Positions 16,497 to 28,271 of a stretch of 64,000 nt of DNA are shown piece by piece (within the stretch, counting starts at the first letter, position 1; each line of letters opens with the position of its first letter). The notes below the pieces were generated by a model. That model was given only the letters and a program-made list of their open reading frames with translations. It was not told the origin of the DNA and searched no databases. This stretch comes from Kineosporia corallincola (GTDB lineage Bacteria; Actinomycetota; Actinomycetes; Actinomycetales; Kineosporiaceae). The stretch covers positions 186,001 through 250,000 of the forward strand of contig NZ_JAHBAY010000005.1 in assembly GCF_018499875.1 (NCBI RefSeq). Direction: 5' to 3'. Position numbers and translations under genes: made by a program.

Positions 16497-17354
16497 TCAG
16501 ACCGTCGCGATCAGGACTTCCTCGCCGCTGTAGGGCCGCAGTCCGTCGGTCCTGCCGGTGAAGTAGCGCTCGGTCAGACCGGCCGCCGAGACGTGCTCGG
16601 CGGCGGTGAACCCGGCCTGACGGGCCAGCCCGATGATCTGGGCGGGGGTGTAGAAGCCGATGAAAGGCGTTCCGGCCCGGCGGGAACCCTCTCGTGAGGC
16701 GCGCCGGATCGGCACGTCCTCGGGATCGAGGTCTTCGATCGGAGGGAAGAAGGTGAGGATCAGGGTCGATCCTGCGGGCAGGGACGCCAGCCGCCGGAGT
16801 GTCGCTGCCGTGGCCTGTTCGGTCAGGTACATGGTGACGCCCAGCCAGGACACCACCGCGGGGCGCGAGCTGTCGAATCCCGCTGCTTTCAGCCGGTCCC
16901 ACCAGTCGTCATCGGCCTCGAAGTCGACCGGGACGAAGCGCAGCCACTGCGGTGTCTCGTAACCGATCTCGCTCAGCCGGTTGCGCTTCCAGGTCTGGGT
17001 CTGCGGCTGGTCAATCTCGAAAACGGTCATCGTGGGCCCGGCCTCGGGATGGCGTTGCGCGTACGTGTCCAGGCCCGCACCCAGAATCACGTACTGATCC
17101 ACCCCACGGCCGGCCGCCTGCGCCACCAGATCCTCGGCCAGCCGGGCCCTTCCGACGATCGTGGCCCGCTTCCCGCCCGTGTGGGCGGGAACCATGTCCG
17201 CGCGCTCGCGCCATCCGTCGCCGTCCTGCGCCAGCCGCGCCCCGATGGCGTCTTCCAGGACGTGCGGCGCTTCGTCGACCTGCGTGTGCAGAGCGCGCCA
17301 CAGGGCGGTTCTCACCGCCGTGTTGTCCGGTGTGGTGACGACGTTTCCGGTCAT
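16497..17354 (-). CDS. SAM-dependent methyltransferase (TIGR00027/leucine carboxyl methyltransferase superfamily)
   Basis: About 285 residues. The SAM-binding glycine motif (QYVILGAGLDTYAQR), the acidic strand (TVFEIDQPQTQTWK) and the GVTMYLTEQAT helix place it in the TIGR00027/LCM superfamily, common in actinobacterial natural-product loci. It lies 3 bases after the NRPS-1 stop and 34 bases before the aryl-AMP ligase, so it is co-transcribed with the assembly line. It might O- or N-methylate the siderophore or a building block (inference). Start ATG 17354 has an AAAGGG ribosome-binding site. Confidence 0.85.
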   Translation of the reverse strand: MTGNVVTTPDNTAVRTALWRALHTQVDEAPHVLEDAIGARLAQDGDGWRERADMVPAHTGGKRATIVGRARLAEDLVAQAAGRGVDQYVILGAGLDTYAQRHPEAGPTMTVFEIDQPQTQTWKRNRLSEIGYETPQWLRFVPVDFEADDDWWDRLKAAGFDSSRPAVVSWLGVTMYLTEQATAATLRRLASLPAGSTLILTFFPPIEDLDPEDVPIRRASREGSRRAGTPFIGFYTPAQIIGLARQAGFTAAEHVSAAGLTERYFTGRTDGLRPYSGEEVLIATV

Positions 17355-17357
17355 GTG

Positions 17358-20300
17358 TCAGCCCTTTCCCAGGTTCTGTGTCAGTAGTTGTCCCAGCTGT
17401 GGGCCCCACTTCGGCAGGCCCGCGTCGCGCCCCATCACGGAGTAGTGGTTCTCGTCGTCGACGGCGAGGAGAGAGGCGTTCGGCAGATGAGCGCGCCAGC
17501 GGTCCCGGCCGTTGAACTCCTCCCCCGCTACCCGGCACGCGATCACCAGGGACGGGATGTCGAGACGACCCTCGGTCGGCTCGGACATCATCGCCACGCA
17601 ACGGTTTCCGGCTGTCGTGATGGCGGCCAGCTGCTGGTCGTCCGACAGGATCGCGTCCGCGGCGTCCGCGCCGAGGACGCTGACGAGTTCCTCCCGGGCC
17701 GAGCCCGCCTCACGCGCCGAGCCGGCCGACTGTGGCCGGCCGGTACGACGGCCCGCGCCGCCCCGGTCGTCGATCGGTGGGGTGTCCACGATGGTCAGGG
17801 TGGCAACGGTCGCGCCGCGCGCGGTCAGTTCGCGAGCGACCGCGAACATGATGTGGCCGCCGAAGGACCAGCCCAGCAGGTGGTGAGGGCCCTCCGACTG
17901 GAGGCTCTGGATCACCGTGGCGTACGTCGCGGCGAGTTCGCCGAGGTCGGCGAACGAGAGGTCGAGGCCGGCCTGGGCCGGGTCGTCCAGTCCGACGATC
18001 CCCAGGCCGGGCGGCACGTGGTCCGACAGCGCCGAGTACAGCGACGAATAGCCGAACTTCGCGTGCGCGCAGAACAGGAACCCGCCGTTGCGGGAAGGCT
18101 TCAGCACGGTGGCGATCGCGGTGATGTCGGCCTCGGTCTGCGCCACCGGCCGGGCTTTCGTCTCGATGATCGCGCTGAGTTCACCGATCGTCGAGGTCGT
18201 GATGACGTCTCGCATGGCTATCGTCACCGAGAACGTGCGGTTGATCTGGGACGCCAGCCGCATGGCCGCGAGTGAGTGCCCTCCCAGCCGGAAGAAGTCG
18301 TCCCCGGCTCCCAGGGCCAGGTTTTCGGGCAGGTCCAGCACGCCACGGAACACCGTGGCCAGCTCCGACTCCGTCCCGGGCTCCAGGGGCCGGCCGGTTC
18401 CCGCTCCGGGTTCGGCCAGGTCGGCCGGGGGCAGTGCGCGGCGGTCCAGCTTTCCGGTCGGGGTCAGGGGGAACGACTCCACCGTCATGAGGACGGCCGG
18501 AACCATGTAGTCGGGTAGGTATCTGGCCAGATGGTCACGCAACGGCCGGGTGATGTCGCGGTCGGTCGTGGTGCTGTAGTAGGCCACCAGCTGCGGCCCG
18601 GTGGCGTGCTCGACCGCGACCACCTCGGCGCGCGTGATCCCGGGGAAAGACTGTACGACGTCCCGGATCTCGTCCGGTTCGATGCGGTACCCACGAATCT
18701 TGACCTGCTCGTCGGCGCGGCCGAGGTAGTCGATCGTTCCCTCGTCGTTCCACCGGGCCAGGTCCCCGGTGCGGTACATCCGTTGCGCGGGTTCCCACGG
18801 GCAGGCGACGAACCGTTCGGCGGTCTGCGCCGGCCGGCTCCAGTACCCGCGAGCGGTTCCCTCACCGGCGAGGTACAGCTCCCCGGCCACGCCCGGGAGG
18901 GTGGGCTGGAGGTTCTGGTCCAGGATGTAGGCCCGGGTGTTGAAGATCGGCGTCCCGACGCTCGAGGTGACGCTGTCGGCCAGGTCAGCCCCGAGGGCGT
19001 TGATCGTGTACTCGGTGGGCCCGTACAGGTTGTAGGACTCGACGCCAGGGGCTTCGCGCAGCTGTCGCCACAACCGGTCCGGAACGGCCTCGCCGCCCAG
19101 GGAGACGAAGACGACGCCGGCGGCGTCGGAGGACACGGTCCGCCCGGCCGGGCGGTCCCGCTCGAGCAGCCCTTCCTCGACCAGCAGCTGCCCGTAGGAC
19201 GGGGTGACGTCGAATCCGTCGATGCGGGTCTGGTCGTAGTGGTCCAGCAGGCGCTTGGGGTCACGCCGCATGTCCTCGTCGATGACGTGCACCTCGTGCC
19301 CGTTCAGCAGCCAGAACAGCTGCTCCCAGGAGGCGTCGAAGGAGAAGGACGTGGTGTGCGCGATCCGCAGCCGGCGTCCGCGCTGATGCTCCACCACCCG
19401 GTCGAAGATCTTCTCGACGTGGTTGACGTACATGTTCGTCAGCCCGCGGTAGCCGACGGCGACGCCCTTGGGCCGGCCGGTCGTTCCCGAGGTGAAGATG
19501 ATGTAGGCCAGGTGGTCCGGCGAGATCGGGCCGCCGCGTTCCCCGGTCGTGATCGGATCCGCGCTCGTGCGTGCCAGGCGTTCCAGCGTCGGCGCGGAAT
19601 CGAGGTCGGCCACCTGCCCCGGGGTGCCGTCGATCCGGCTCCTGTCGCGGTGGGTGACCAGGGTGAGCGTCGGCTGCGCGACGTCGAGCATGTACCGGAT
19701 CCGCTCGTCCGGCAGCTCGCCGTCCACCGGGACGTACGCGGCCCCGACGGCGAACACCGCGAACATCGCGACGACCATGCGCTCGTCGCGCGGCAGCAGC
19801 AGCGCGACCCGGTGCTCCGGGCGCACCCCCGACTCCAGCAGGAGCCGGGCGTAGCGGTTCACCTCGGCGGAGAACGCCGAGAAGGTGAACCGGCGCTCCC
19901 CGGCCACCAGGGCGGTTTCCGGTCCGGACAGCCGCACCTGCCGGTCCAGCAGGTCGGCCACCGTCACCGGCTCGATCGTGCGCACGAGGTCGGCGGGGAC
20001 GCCTGTGTGCGGGTCGCTCTCGGCCGGCAGCAGCGCGGTGAGGGCACCGACGGGGTCGTCCAGGCGGTCCGCCAGGGACAGGAGCACCTGCACATAGCGA
20101 TCCAGCATCAGCTGGGCGGCGTGCGCGTCGAACGTGTCCCGTCGATAGGACAGACGCACGTGCACGGTGGCCTGCCCGTCGTGTTCCCACGGGTTGACCG
20201 CGAAGGTCACCGGGTAGTGCGTCGCGTCGTCGACCTCGCCGCGCACGATGCGCAGTCCTGCCGCCTCCTGCCCCGCGGGCCTGCGGTACGGGATGTTCTG

Positions 20301-23300
20301 CACCACGAACAGCGTGTCGAACAGGTTGGCGATCCCGGTGCTGGACTGGATCTGGGTCAGTGAGGCGTGCGGATGGTCGATGACGAGCAGCTGTTCGGAC
20401 TGGACCCGGGCGAGCAGCTCCCGGCTGCTCTCGAACGGCGTGGGCCGTACCCGCATCGGGACGGTGTTGAACAGCAGCCCGATGATGCGCTCGGCGTCCG
20501 GCAGGGACGGCGGGCGGCCCGAGACGGTGTTGCCGAAGACGACGTCGTCGCTGGCGGTCAGCCGGCCGAGCACGATCGCCCAGGCGCTCTGGAGCAGCGT
20601 CCCCACGGTGACCTGAGCGTCCCGGGCGGCACCGAACACCGCCGCGGCCTGCCCGGGATCGAGGTCCACGTGCAGTTCACCCGTCTCGCTCCGCCCGTCA
20701 CCCAGGTCGCCGGTGTCCGGGCACAGCAACGTCGGGCCGCTCAGGTCCGCGAGGTATGCGCTCCAGGCCCGCTCGGCGGCGTCCGGGTCCTGATCGTCGA
20801 CCCAGTCCAGATAGGACTGGAACGACGGCGGTTTCACCCGATCGGCGTATCCGGGATCGGCGTAGATGCTGATGATCTCGGTGAGGAGGGCGCTGGTGGA
20901 CCAGCCGTCGAGCAGGATGTGCTCGAAACTCATCACCAGTATCCATGTCTCGTGGGCCGTCTCGAGCAGGGTGAACCGGATCAGCGGCGGGGTCTCGAAG
21001 TCGAAGGGCTCGCCCCGCTCGGCCGCCAGGAACTGCTCCACGGACGTCCCGTGCTCGTTCCACTCCGACGATCGCACGACCCGCACCGGGACCTGGGTGC
21101 TCGCGGGGATCACCTGGACGTCGCCCGGAGGGACGAACACGGCCCGCAGGTTGGGAAACCTCTCCATCGCCACGGCGATGGACGTCGTCATCCTCCCGGG
21201 GTCCAGGTCACCGAGGATCTGCCGGGTCACCTGCGAGACGTAGGTGTTGTGGTCGTCAGCTTCCCGGGACCGCAGGAGGTGGTAGAACAGGCCGCGTTGC
21301 AGGGGAGCCAGCGGAAGGATCTGGGCGTCGTGCCCGTAACGGGCCCGGATCGAGGCCTCTTCGGCGGCCGTCACCGAGACCCGGTCCGCGCGGCGGACGG
21401 TGAAGGCGTCCCGGCGCTCGCGTCCGGGGGCCGGGATCGGTGCCCGGGCCAGCTCCTGGGCCACGGCGACAGCCAGAGCCTGCGTGTCGACATCAACGGT
21501 GCTCGCCGACTGCGCCCTGACCCGGATCACGCAGTCGCCGGCCTCACCGTCCGCGAGGAGCACCTCGATGTCCAGGCCGGTCTCAGGAACCCCGGAGCCC
21601 TCGGCCGGGTCGGTGATCAGCTCCGCCCGGCTGCGGAACACCCCCACGCGGATCCGCGGAACCGGCAGGTCGTCGAAGAAGCGGCTCAGGCGCGGGTGCC
21701 CGGCCAGCAGCGCATATTCGGCCGCACGCCGCGCGTCCAGGCCGATGACTGCCCCGGACGGTTGCCCCGGGACCAGCAGCACCGGGAAACGACGTGTGGC
21801 GAAGGGACCTTCGGCCTCGTGGAACTCCACGAGCAGATCGCCCTCGACGACGCCGGCCAGGGCTTGTCCCACCGCCGTCAGCACGACGGTCCCGACCGGG
21901 GCCTCGCCGGCCGCCCGTACCGTCGCTTCGGCCCGGGCCTGCCCGGCTGCCGCGTCGCCTCGCTCCGGCAGTACCGCGACGTCCGCATCGGCGAGCTGGT
22001 CCACCCAGTCCTCCCAGAACGGGTCGTCCAGCAGCGCCGTCAGTTCGTCGTCGCGGTGGGCGGCCGTGGCCGGAACCGAGGCCACGACGGTCGTCGCAGT
22101 ACCGGCCTGATAGGCGGCGACCAGTTCCGTGAGCTTTTCCCGCACCGCGTCCAGCAGCTCGGGGTTGCCGGTCTCGGCCACCAGCTCACCGGTCCCGCCG
22201 TCGCCGACCACCAGCCGCAACCCCGGGTTCCCGCCCGGCAGGATGTGGGCGACATGATCGGTCGCGGCCCGCCAGAACTGAGCCGAGCCGATCTCGAAAT
22301 CGTCGAGAGGCAGCCGGAAGAGGCGGCTTTCACCAGCGTCACCGGACGGCTTCTGGTCGGCGGCGTGGACGATCTGGGCGAGTTGCCGGACGGGGAGATC
22401 CGGGTACCGAGCACCGAGCACCAGGAAACGCGCCGTGCTGCGCACCAGGCGGGACGTGGTGTCCGGGGAGAACAGTTCCTGGGCGGCGTTCAGATTCAGT
22501 CCGAGTGTTCCGTCGCCACGTCTTTCGATACTCGACACGAGATCGAACAGCGCCGGCTGAGGCCCGGGCGGGCTGTCCGCCGGATTCGGGGTGTAGGGGG
22601 CCAGGAGCGAGTCTTCGCCCGTGTCACGGCGATCCAGGTATGCGGCCATCACCTGGAACAGAGGGCTGATACCGGCCCGCCGGGGTGGGTTCACCGCCTC
22701 GACGACCTGCTCGAACGGAACGAGCTTGTGGCTCGCGGCCTCCAGCAGGCGATCCCGGCAGTGCAGCAGCGTCTGCGCGAAGCCGGTGCTCGCGTCGATG
22801 TCGGTGCGCAGCACGACCGTGTTCACGAAGTAGCCGACCAGGTCGTTCAGCTCCGGCTGGTCGCGCAGACCGGCCGGGGTGCCGATGGGCACCACGGTGC
22901 CGGCCCCCTCGTCCCACAACGTCAGCGACAGCGCCGCGACCAGGGCTTGCAGGGGTGTTGCCCGGTGCTCGGCGAGGAGCTGGTCGAGTTCGGCCGCGTC
23001 CGCCTCGGACAGCGACGTGGTCGCCGTCCGCACGGTTCGCTCCTCGGAACGGTCACGGGGGTGGTCGATCGGCAGAGCGGTCTGCGGTGGGATGTCTGCC
23101 AGGAGGTCCTTCCAGTAGCGCAGATCCAGCCGGTAGCGGGAATCCGGGTCACTCCGCTCCCCCAGCACGTGTCGCTGCCAGATGGCGAAGTCCGCGTACT
23201 GGACCGGCAGGGGCACGTCCGCCGTCGAAGCGCCCGTCACGGCCTCGGCGTAGAACTGGTTCAGCTCACGGATCAAGATCCCGAAGGAGTCCGCGTCGGT

Positions 23301-26300
23301 GATCATGTGGTGCCCGTGAACGACGAGCAGATCGCGGTCGGCCTGACGCAGCAGGTGGAACCTCAGCCCGAACCCGGAGGTGAAATCCATCGGTGCCGTG
23401 ACGATCTGGGCGATTCTGCCGCCCGGTGACCCGGGGCCGAGATCCTCGACCTCCAGAACCCGGGTGTCGTCGCCGGGTTCGGCACAGACGACCTGGCGCA
23501 GCGACGAGGTCTCGTCGTCGGGGATCAGGAGGGTGCGGAGTATCTCGTGCCGGGCGATCGTGCGGCGCACCGCTGTCGCCAGGGCCTGCGGGCTCAGCCG
23601 TTCACAGGCCTGGAGCACGATCTCGGTGCGGTAGACCGAACGCCCGGCGATCTGCTCCGAGAACCACAGCGCCTGCTGCCCGTACGAGACCGGCACCACC
23701 GCCGGGCGCGGCAGCTCACCCACGCGTACCCGGCTCGGCCCGGCGGCGAGCGAGCGTTCCGCGAGCTGGGCGAGCTCGCCGATACGGGGATGCTCGAACA
23801 TGTCCTTCAGCGTCAGGGCCGAGCCGAACAGCGCGTTCGCCAGGGCCACCACCCGCGTGGCCAGCAGCGAATGCCCGCCCAGGCGGAAGAAGTCGTCGTC
23901 CACACCGAGGTCGCTGTCATCGTCGAGGCGCAGCACGTCGCGGAACACGCGGGCGAGCGCGACCTCGGTATCAGATTCCGGGGCCCGGCCGCCCAGCGTT
24001 CCCGCGGTCGGGACCGGGTCGGGCAGGGCGGTGCGATCCAGCTTCCCGTTGACGGTGACCGGAAAACTGTTCAGCCGCACCATCGCAGCCGGCACCATGT
24101 ACTCCGGCAGCGACCGGGCGAGGTGCTCGTGCAGCGTCGCGAACAGCAGGGTGTCCTCGGCCGGCGCCGCGTCAGTCGTGGTCACGTAGGCCACGAGATG
24201 CCGGCCACCGGCCGGGTGTTCCCGGGCCAGGACGGCCGCGCCCGAGATCCAGGGATGTTCCTGCGCGAGCGTGCGGATCTCGTCGAGCTCGATCCGGAAC
24301 CCGCGGATCTTCACCTGGTCGTCGCTGCGGCCGAGGTACTCCAGCTGCCCCCGCGCATCCCACCGCACCACGTCACCGGTGCGGAACAACCGTGATCCCC
24401 CGGCGCCGAACGGGTCGGCCACGAACCGGTCGGCGGTCAGGCCGGCGCGAGCCGTGTACCCGACGGCGAGTTGTGCTCCCCCCACATACAATTCGCCCGC
24501 GACGCCGACCGGCACCGGGCGCATCCACGGATCCAGGACGTGCACCGTCGTGTTCGCCACCGGACCACCGACAGGAGTGTGATCCGGGTCGGTGATGACC
24601 GACGCCGTCCCGTCGCCCGTGATCTCGGTCGAACCGTAGAAGTTGTGCAGCACCGCCTGCGGCAATGCGGTGCGCAACGCGCTCGCGGTGCCCCGGCCGA
24701 GGGCCTCACCGGAGCTGATCCAATGGCGCACCGAGGCCAGTGCCGCGGGCGCGTCATCGTGGCGAAGAAGGACGTCCGTCAGAGCGGGCACGCTCAGGAC
24801 ATGCGTAACTCCGTGCCGGGCCGTCTCTTCCATGATTCTGGCCGGATCCTGTGCGGTCGCCTCGGACAGCACGACGATCCGGGATCCGGCGATCATCGGC
24901 CCGAACAGCTCCGTGACGGCGTCGACGAAGCCCACGCCGCTCTTCCACAGGGCCACGCTGTCCGACGCGAACCCCAGGACCCGCTCACCCCAGGCCAGGC
25001 GATTCACCAGGGCACGATGCGAAACAGCCACGCCCTTGGGCCGTCCCGTCGTCCCGGAGGTGAAGATCACCACTGCCACGTCCGACTCGTTCACCGGTCG
25101 GGCCAGGACCGGTGCGGTCTGCTCACCGGCGGCCAGAGCGTGTTGCACCGCAGGGTCGTCCAGCCGGATGACCAGGGCGGGACATCTGCCCAGCGCGTGA
25201 TCGTGCGCCTGTGCGGTCTGCTGATCGGTGATCACGGCAGTGGGCGCCGCGTCCTGGAGCATGTGCCCGACCCGGGCCGCCGGAAGACCCGGATCGACCG
25301 GAACGTAGGCCGCCCCCGCCCGCAGCACCGCACCGAGCGACACCACCAGGCCCACCGAGCGCCCGAGCGCGACCGCGACCCGGTCGCCGACCCGGACCCC
25401 CCGATCGATCAGGAGCCGGGCCAGAGCGTTGACGCGCGCGTCGAACTCGCCGTAGGTGAGTTCGGTTCCCTGGTCATCGACGATCGCGACCGCGTGGGGA
25501 TCTGCTGCCACCCGGCGGCGCACCAGGGCGTCCACCGTCCCCGGCAGATCACCGAGCACCTCACCTCGCCCCCACCGCGGATCCGGGTGGTCCGCCGGCG
25601 GGGTGAGCGTGGCAGCCAGCTCGTACAGGGTCCGGCCGGGAGGCCCGTCGATGACGTCGTCGAGAAAGCGGCCGAACTGCCGGACGTGCGAGAGCGCCAC
25701 GCCCGTGTCGGAACCCGCGGAGAGCTCCAGCCGGATTCCGGACGCCGGATCGCGATAGACGGCGAGGTCGAGTGCCCCGGTCGGCCCGGTGCTGATGGTT
25801 TCGGGTACCAGGGTCGTCTCACCCGCGTGCCACACCGCGTCGAAGAGCCTGATGTTGATCGTCGGAAGGCTGAGGTACGACGCCTGACCGCCCGGCCACC
25901 GGCGAGCGATCTGGTGATCGTCGATCCAGGCGTGCGTCCGTGACATCCGCACCTGGGCCGAGACCGCCCCCAGCACACGGGCCCAGGTGTGACCTGGACC
26001 GATCGGGACGACAACGGGGGTCGCTCTCGAGATCGCGCTCGGTGTCGTCAGCAGCGCGCGGCTCTCGCGCATCATCAGGGGGACACGGACCGCTACGTGG
26101 TCACGACCGTTCAGGAGTGCCGTGTAGACACCCCACAGAGCGATCAGGAGATCGCTCCAGGACACGCGCGCATCGCGTGCCAGCTGCTGGATCTTTCCGT
26201 AGGCGCCCTCAGGTGTCGGGACTGCGAGCGTCTGGTGCGAGGACATGAAGGCGTCGGAGACGTTCTCGGCAGGGACCTGGAACAGGTTCTCGTGGTCGTC

Positions 26301-26915
26301 TTCTCCAGTGCTGAGTACGCCGCTCCAGTACGCCACGCCCTCCTCGGCGCGAGGGCCGCTGAGCTCGGTGGCCTTCACGAGATCCTTCAGGCTGCCGAAC
26401 CAGCGCTCCGGCACCGAGGCTCCTGCTTGCGCTGCCTGGTAGACCTCGGCGACGCGACGCGCGAAGAGCGAGATGCTGTAACCGTCGACGAGCAGGATGT
26501 TCGTCACCAGAATCCATGCCCAGCTCCCGTTCCGGCGACGGACCAGGGTGGAGGAGGTCGAGGGCTCCGCGGCGCCGGCCGGTCCGCCCGCCAGCTGCTC
26601 GCGAGCCAGCGCCCGGATCTGGTCGTCGTCGTGACCGGCGTTCACGATCGGGGTCTCGAGTGTCCTGGCCGTGTCGACGTACTGAACGGGAACACCACGG
26701 TCTTCCGCGAAACGCACTTGCATGGCTTCGGTCTCGGAGAAGACGACGCTGATCGAGGACGCGAACAGGTCCGGGTCGGCCGGACCGTTCAGCCAGAACA
26801 CCTGGCCTGCCCGGAAAACCGATGCCTCGGGGGCGAGTTCCCGTGCCACCCAGTTGCCTCGCTGGCTCGCCGTCAACTCCACGCGATCAAAAGTCGCCAA
26901 CCGGGCCACATCCAT
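17358..26915 (-). CDS. Non-ribosomal peptide synthetase NRPS-1: C*-A-T-C-(E remnant)-C-A-T-TE
   Basis: 3185 residues. Order: EntF-like condensation domain (1-440), adenylation A1 (455-970), carrier T1 (Ser1016), condensation C2 (1070-1510; HHMITDA at 1202-1208), a 310-residue remnant resembling the C-terminal half of an epimerisation-type domain (1530-1840), condensation C3 (1855-2290; EHILLDG), A2 (2320-2830), T2 (Ser2881), thioesterase (2935-3185; Ser3017 in GWSFGG, His3157). The first C domain reads T138-N139-xxx-D-G instead of HHxxxDG. The A1 pocket (V235 D236 T239 ... I S F G D K) resembles beta-alanine domains. The A2 pocket (D A E ... G L I N K) resembles hydroxyornithine domains. These numbers use the GrsA convention and should be recomputed. 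It ends 3 bases before the methyltransferase. Confidence 0.93.
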   Translation of the reverse strand: MDVARLATFDRVELTASQRGNWVARELAPEASVFRAGQVFWLNGPADPDLFASSISVVFSETEAMQVRFAEDRGVPVQYVDTARTLETPIVNAGHDDDQIRALAREQLAGGPAGAAEPSTSSTLVRRRNGSWAWILVTNILLVDGYSISLFARRVAEVYQAAQAGASVPERWFGSLKDLVKATELSGPRAEEGVAYWSGVLSTGEDDHENLFQVPAENVSDAFMSSHQTLAVPTPEGAYGKIQQLARDARVSWSDLLIALWGVYTALLNGRDHVAVRVPLMMRESRALLTTPSAISRATPVVVPIGPGHTWARVLGAVSAQVRMSRTHAWIDDHQIARRWPGGQASYLSLPTINIRLFDAVWHAGETTLVPETISTGPTGALDLAVYRDPASGIRLELSAGSDTGVALSHVRQFGRFLDDVIDGPPGRTLYELAATLTPPADHPDPRWGRGEVLGDLPGTVDALVRRRVAADPHAVAIVDDQGTELTYGEFDARVNALARLLIDRGVRVGDRVAVALGRSVGLVVSLGAVLRAGAAYVPVDPGLPAARVGHMLQDAAPTAVITDQQTAQAHDHALGRCPALVIRLDDPAVQHALAAGEQTAPVLARPVNESDVAVVIFTSGTTGRPKGVAVSHRALVNRLAWGERVLGFASDSVALWKSGVGFVDAVTELFGPMIAGSRIVVLSEATAQDPARIMEETARHGVTHVLSVPALTDVLLRHDDAPAALASVRHWISSGEALGRGTASALRTALPQAVLHNFYGSTEITGDGTASVITDPDHTPVGGPVANTTVHVLDPWMRPVPVGVAGELYVGGAQLAVGYTARAGLTADRFVADPFGAGGSRLFRTGDVVRWDARGQLEYLGRSDDQVKIRGFRIELDEIRTLAQEHPWISGAAVLAREHPAGGRHLVAYVTTTDAAPAEDTLLFATLHEHLARSLPEYMVPAAMVRLNSFPVTVNGKLDRTALPDPVPTAGTLGGRAPESDTEVALARVFRDVLRLDDDSDLGVDDDFFRLGGHSLLATRVVALANALFGSALTLKDMFEHPRIGELAQLAERSLAAGPSRVRVGELPRPAVVPVSYGQQALWFSEQIAGRSVYRTEIVLQACERLSPQALATAVRRTIARHEILRTLLIPDDETSSLRQVVCAEPGDDTRVLEVEDLGPGSPGGRIAQIVTAPMDFTSGFGLRFHLLRQADRDLLVVHGHHMITDADSFGILIRELNQFYAEAVTGASTADVPLPVQYADFAIWQRHVLGERSDPDSRYRLDLRYWKDLLADIPPQTALPIDHPRDRSEERTVRTATTSLSEADAAELDQLLAEHRATPLQALVAALSLTLWDEGAGTVVPIGTPAGLRDQPELNDLVGYFVNTVVLRTDIDASTGFAQTLLHCRDRLLEAASHKLVPFEQVVEAVNPPRRAGISPLFQVMAAYLDRRDTGEDSLLAPYTPNPADSPPGPQPALFDLVSSIERRGDGTLGLNLNAAQELFSPDTTSRLVRSTARFLVLGARYPDLPVRQLAQIVHAADQKPSGDAGESRLFRLPLDDFEIGSAQFWRAATDHVAHILPGGNPGLRLVVGDGGTGELVAETGNPELLDAVREKLTELVAAYQAGTATTVVASVPATAAHRDDELTALLDDPFWEDWVDQLADADVAVLPERGDAAAGQARAEATVRAAGEAPVGTVVLTAVGQALAGVVEGDLLVEFHEAEGPFATRRFPVLLVPGQPSGAVIGLDARRAAEYALLAGHPRLSRFFDDLPVPRIRVGVFRSRAELITDPAEGSGVPETGLDIEVLLADGEAGDCVIRVRAQSASTVDVDTQALAVAVAQELARAPIPAPGRERRDAFTVRRADRVSVTAAEEASIRARYGHDAQILPLAPLQRGLFYHLLRSREADDHNTYVSQVTRQILGDLDPGRMTTSIAVAMERFPNLRAVFVPPGDVQVIPASTQVPVRVVRSSEWNEHGTSVEQFLAAERGEPFDFETPPLIRFTLLETAHETWILVMSFEHILLDGWSTSALLTEIISIYADPGYADRVKPPSFQSYLDWVDDQDPDAAERAWSAYLADLSGPTLLCPDTGDLGDGRSETGELHVDLDPGQAAAVFGAARDAQVTVGTLLQSAWAIVLGRLTASDDVVFGNTVSGRPPSLPDAERIIGLLFNTVPMRVRPTPFESSRELLARVQSEQLLVIDHPHASLTQIQSSTGIANLFDTLFVVQNIPYRRPAGQEAAGLRIVRGEVDDATHYPVTFAVNPWEHDGQATVHVRLSYRRDTFDAHAAQLMLDRYVQVLLSLADRLDDPVGALTALLPAESDPHTGVPADLVRTIEPVTVADLLDRQVRLSGPETALVAGERRFTFSAFSAEVNRYARLLLESGVRPEHRVALLLPRDERMVVAMFAVFAVGAAYVPVDGELPDERIRYMLDVAQPTLTLVTHRDRSRIDGTPGQVADLDSAPTLERLARTSADPITTGERGGPISPDHLAYIIFTSGTTGRPKGVAVGYRGLTNMYVNHVEKIFDRVVEHQRGRRLRIAHTTSFSFDASWEQLFWLLNGHEVHVIDEDMRRDPKRLLDHYDQTRIDGFDVTPSYGQLLVEEGLLERDRPAGRTVSSDAAGVVFVSLGGEAVPDRLWRQLREAPGVESYNLYGPTEYTINALGADLADSVTSSVGTPIFNTRAYILDQNLQPTLPGVAGELYLAGEGTARGYWSRPAQTAERFVACPWEPAQRMYRTGDLARWNDEGTIDYLGRADEQVKIRGYRIEPDEIRDVVQSFPGITRAEVVAVEHATGPQLVAYYSTTTDRDITRPLRDHLARYLPDYMVPAVLMTVESFPLTPTGKLDRRALPPADLAEPGAGTGRPLEPGTESELATVFRGVLDLPENLALGAGDDFFRLGGHSLAAMRLASQINRTFSVTIAMRDVITTSTIGELSAIIETKARPVAQTEADITAIATVLKPSRNGGFLFCAHAKFGYSSLYSALSDHVPPGLGIVGLDDPAQAGLDLSFADLGELAATYATVIQSLQSEGPHHLLGWSFGGHIMFAVARELTARGATVATLTIVDTPPIDDRGGAGRRTGRPQSAGSAREAGSAREELVSVLGADAADAILSDDQQLAAITTAGNRCVAMMSEPTEGRLDIPSLVIACRVAGEEFNGRDRWRAHLPNASLLAVDDENHYSVMGRDAGLPKWGPQLGQLLTQNLGKG

Positions 26916-27005
26916 TTCTCTTGAGATCAGGTCGAGCGCCGACTCGGTCCGGGCAGGAGGACCTGAGCAGCTACGGGAAGACCGGCGGACCGGGCCGAAC
27001 CGGGA

Positions 27006-27257
27006 TCAGGGAGCCGCGTCGCCGCTGCCCTGGAGCCCTTCCACCAGCTCGATCCAGTGCCCCAGCCGCGAGTCCTCGGCCAGCGTGATGAAGTCGATCC
27101 GTTCCACTCCCGCGCTGCGCCAGCGCTCGACCAGCTCCATGAGACGGACCGAGTCCATCCCCTGGTCCCGCAGGTTGAGGTCGTAGTCAACCTCCGCTGG
27201 ATCGAGATACAGCACGTCGGCGACGTCGGCGATCAGTTTCTCGGTACTCAGTTTCAT
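27006..27257 (-). CDS. Free-standing aryl carrier protein
   Basis: 83 residues, one carrier domain. The phosphopantetheine site is Ser36 in GMDSVRLMELVERW, the form usual in ArCP domains of DhbB/EntB/MbtB. Helices I and III are present and no isochorismatase domain is attached. It should receive the activated aryl acid from the ligase and present it to the EntF-like C domain of NRPS-1 (and perhaps NRPS-2). ATG 27257 follows a good GAGGAA. It lies 90 bases upstream of the NRPS-1 start. Confidence 0.9.
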   Translation of the reverse strand: MKLSTEKLIADVADVLYLDPAEVDYDLNLRDQGMDSVRLMELVERWRSAGVERIDFITLAEDSRLGHWIELVEGLQGSGDAAP

Positions 27258-27428
27258 TGATGTTCCTCATTCCAGGACAGGCATTCTCGGGGAGCCGCTT
27301 CGTTCCGGATCCGGGCAGGACTGCGGCTGCGGCTGCGGTCGTCACGGCCAGGAACCGGTCGCACGTGGCTGGGGCACCGGCGCGGCTGCGACCGGCCTCT
27401 TGTCCTCCGTGATCACCCGGGCACTCCG

Positions 27429-27459
27429 GCCACGGGCACAGGTGCCCACCGGCCGTGGC
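27429..27459. other. Hairpin in the dapB-ArCP gap
   Basis: The 267-bp gap between the dapB-like stop and the carrier protein holds GGGCAC-AG-GTGCCC (27434-27447) enclosed by GCCAC/GTGGC (27429-27433, 27455-27459). It could be a partial terminator or attenuator tuning the NRPS-1 part of the operon. No other element was seen in this gap. Confidence 0.4.
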
Positions 27460-27524
27460 GCCGGTGGACGAGCCGTTCTGGCCCGGCAGCAGTCCGGATG
27501 AGAACCGGGCCGGCGGAGCGGCCT

Positions 27525-28271
27525 CTAGTCCAGGCCCAGCACGACCTCGAGGCCGACCGTCACGCCCGGGAGATTCGGTACGGCGCGCAGCGAGCTGAGG
27601 ACTCCTGGCATGAGGGACTCACGGGAGATGGAATCGTAGCGCAGCGTCATGGTTTCGCCCTCGTTGCCGAGCAGCACCTCTTGTGACGACATGAACCCGC
27701 TGACTCTGATCGAGTGGACACCGATGCCTTCGATCTGCCCGCCGCGCGCTCCGTAGGGGTCAAGAACGGTGGCGTCGGGCGAGGGAGCGCATCCTGCCTC
27801 GTTGCGGGCGCGGGCTACCACCTCGGCCGTGCGGAGTGCTGTGCCCGACGGTGCGTCAACTTTACCCGGATGATGGAATTCAATGATCTCGACGGACTCG
27901 AAGAAGGGCGCGGCCTGGGTGGCGAACTTCGTCATGAGCACCGCCCCCACCGAGAAGTTCGGTACGACGAAGACGTTGACGTCGCTGTGGTCGACGAGAG
28001 CGGCCCGGATCCGCTCCACCGAGGCCTCGTCGAAACCGGAGGTCCCCACCACGACGTGAATGCCCTGCTTGATGCACCACTGGACGTGATCGTGGGCCAC
28101 GTCCGGCGGAGTGAACACGAGCGCGATATCGGCTTTCCGGTCGATGATGTCGTGCAGATCATCATGAAGGTCGATCTCGGCAGCCACGTTCAGGTCAGGG
28201 CTCGCCTCAATGGCACGCACCGACGCTACGCCCATGCGCCCTCGGGCGCCCAGTACCGCAATCTGATTCAT
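27525..28271 (-). CDS. dapB: 4-hydroxy-tetrahydrodipicolinate reductase paralogue
   Basis: About 248 residues, canonical DapB length. NAD(P)-binding GARGRMG at residues 7-13, the GTSGF loop, VPNFSVGAVLM, and the catalytic EFHHPGKVDAPSGTA (His-His and Lys) are all present. DapB reduces hydroxy-tetrahydrodipicolinate on the way to diaminopimelate and lysine. Here it sits in a siderophore operon downstream of an iron box and panD, so it may supply an aspartate-derived or piperidine-type building block, or be an iron-regulated copy of the housekeeping gene. Which of these applies is unknown. ATG 28271 starts directly at the conserved MNQIAVLGARG. Confidence 0.88.
   Translation of the reverse strand: MNQIAVLGARGRMGVASVRAIEASPDLNVAAEIDLHDDLHDIIDRKADIALVFTPPDVAHDHVQWCIKQGIHVVVGTSGFDEASVERIRAALVDHSDVNVFVVPNFSVGAVLMTKFATQAAPFFESVEIIEFHHPGKVDAPSGTALRTAEVVARARNEAGCAPSPDATVLDPYGARGGQIEGIGVHSIRVSGFMSSQEVLLGNEGETMTLRYDSISRESLMPGVLSSLRAVPNLPGVTVGLEVVLGLD

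Noticed and set aside
14423..16561. About 710-codon open frame on the plus strand across the hydroxylase and ligase genes
   Set aside because: Antisense to two clearly conserved enzymes; composition is typical of a shadow frame.
20367..23429. Very long open frame (about 1020 codons) on the plus strand inside NRPS-1
   Set aside because: It is antisense to conserved NRPS domains; high-GC DNA keeps such frames open by chance, and the translation has no recognisable domain.
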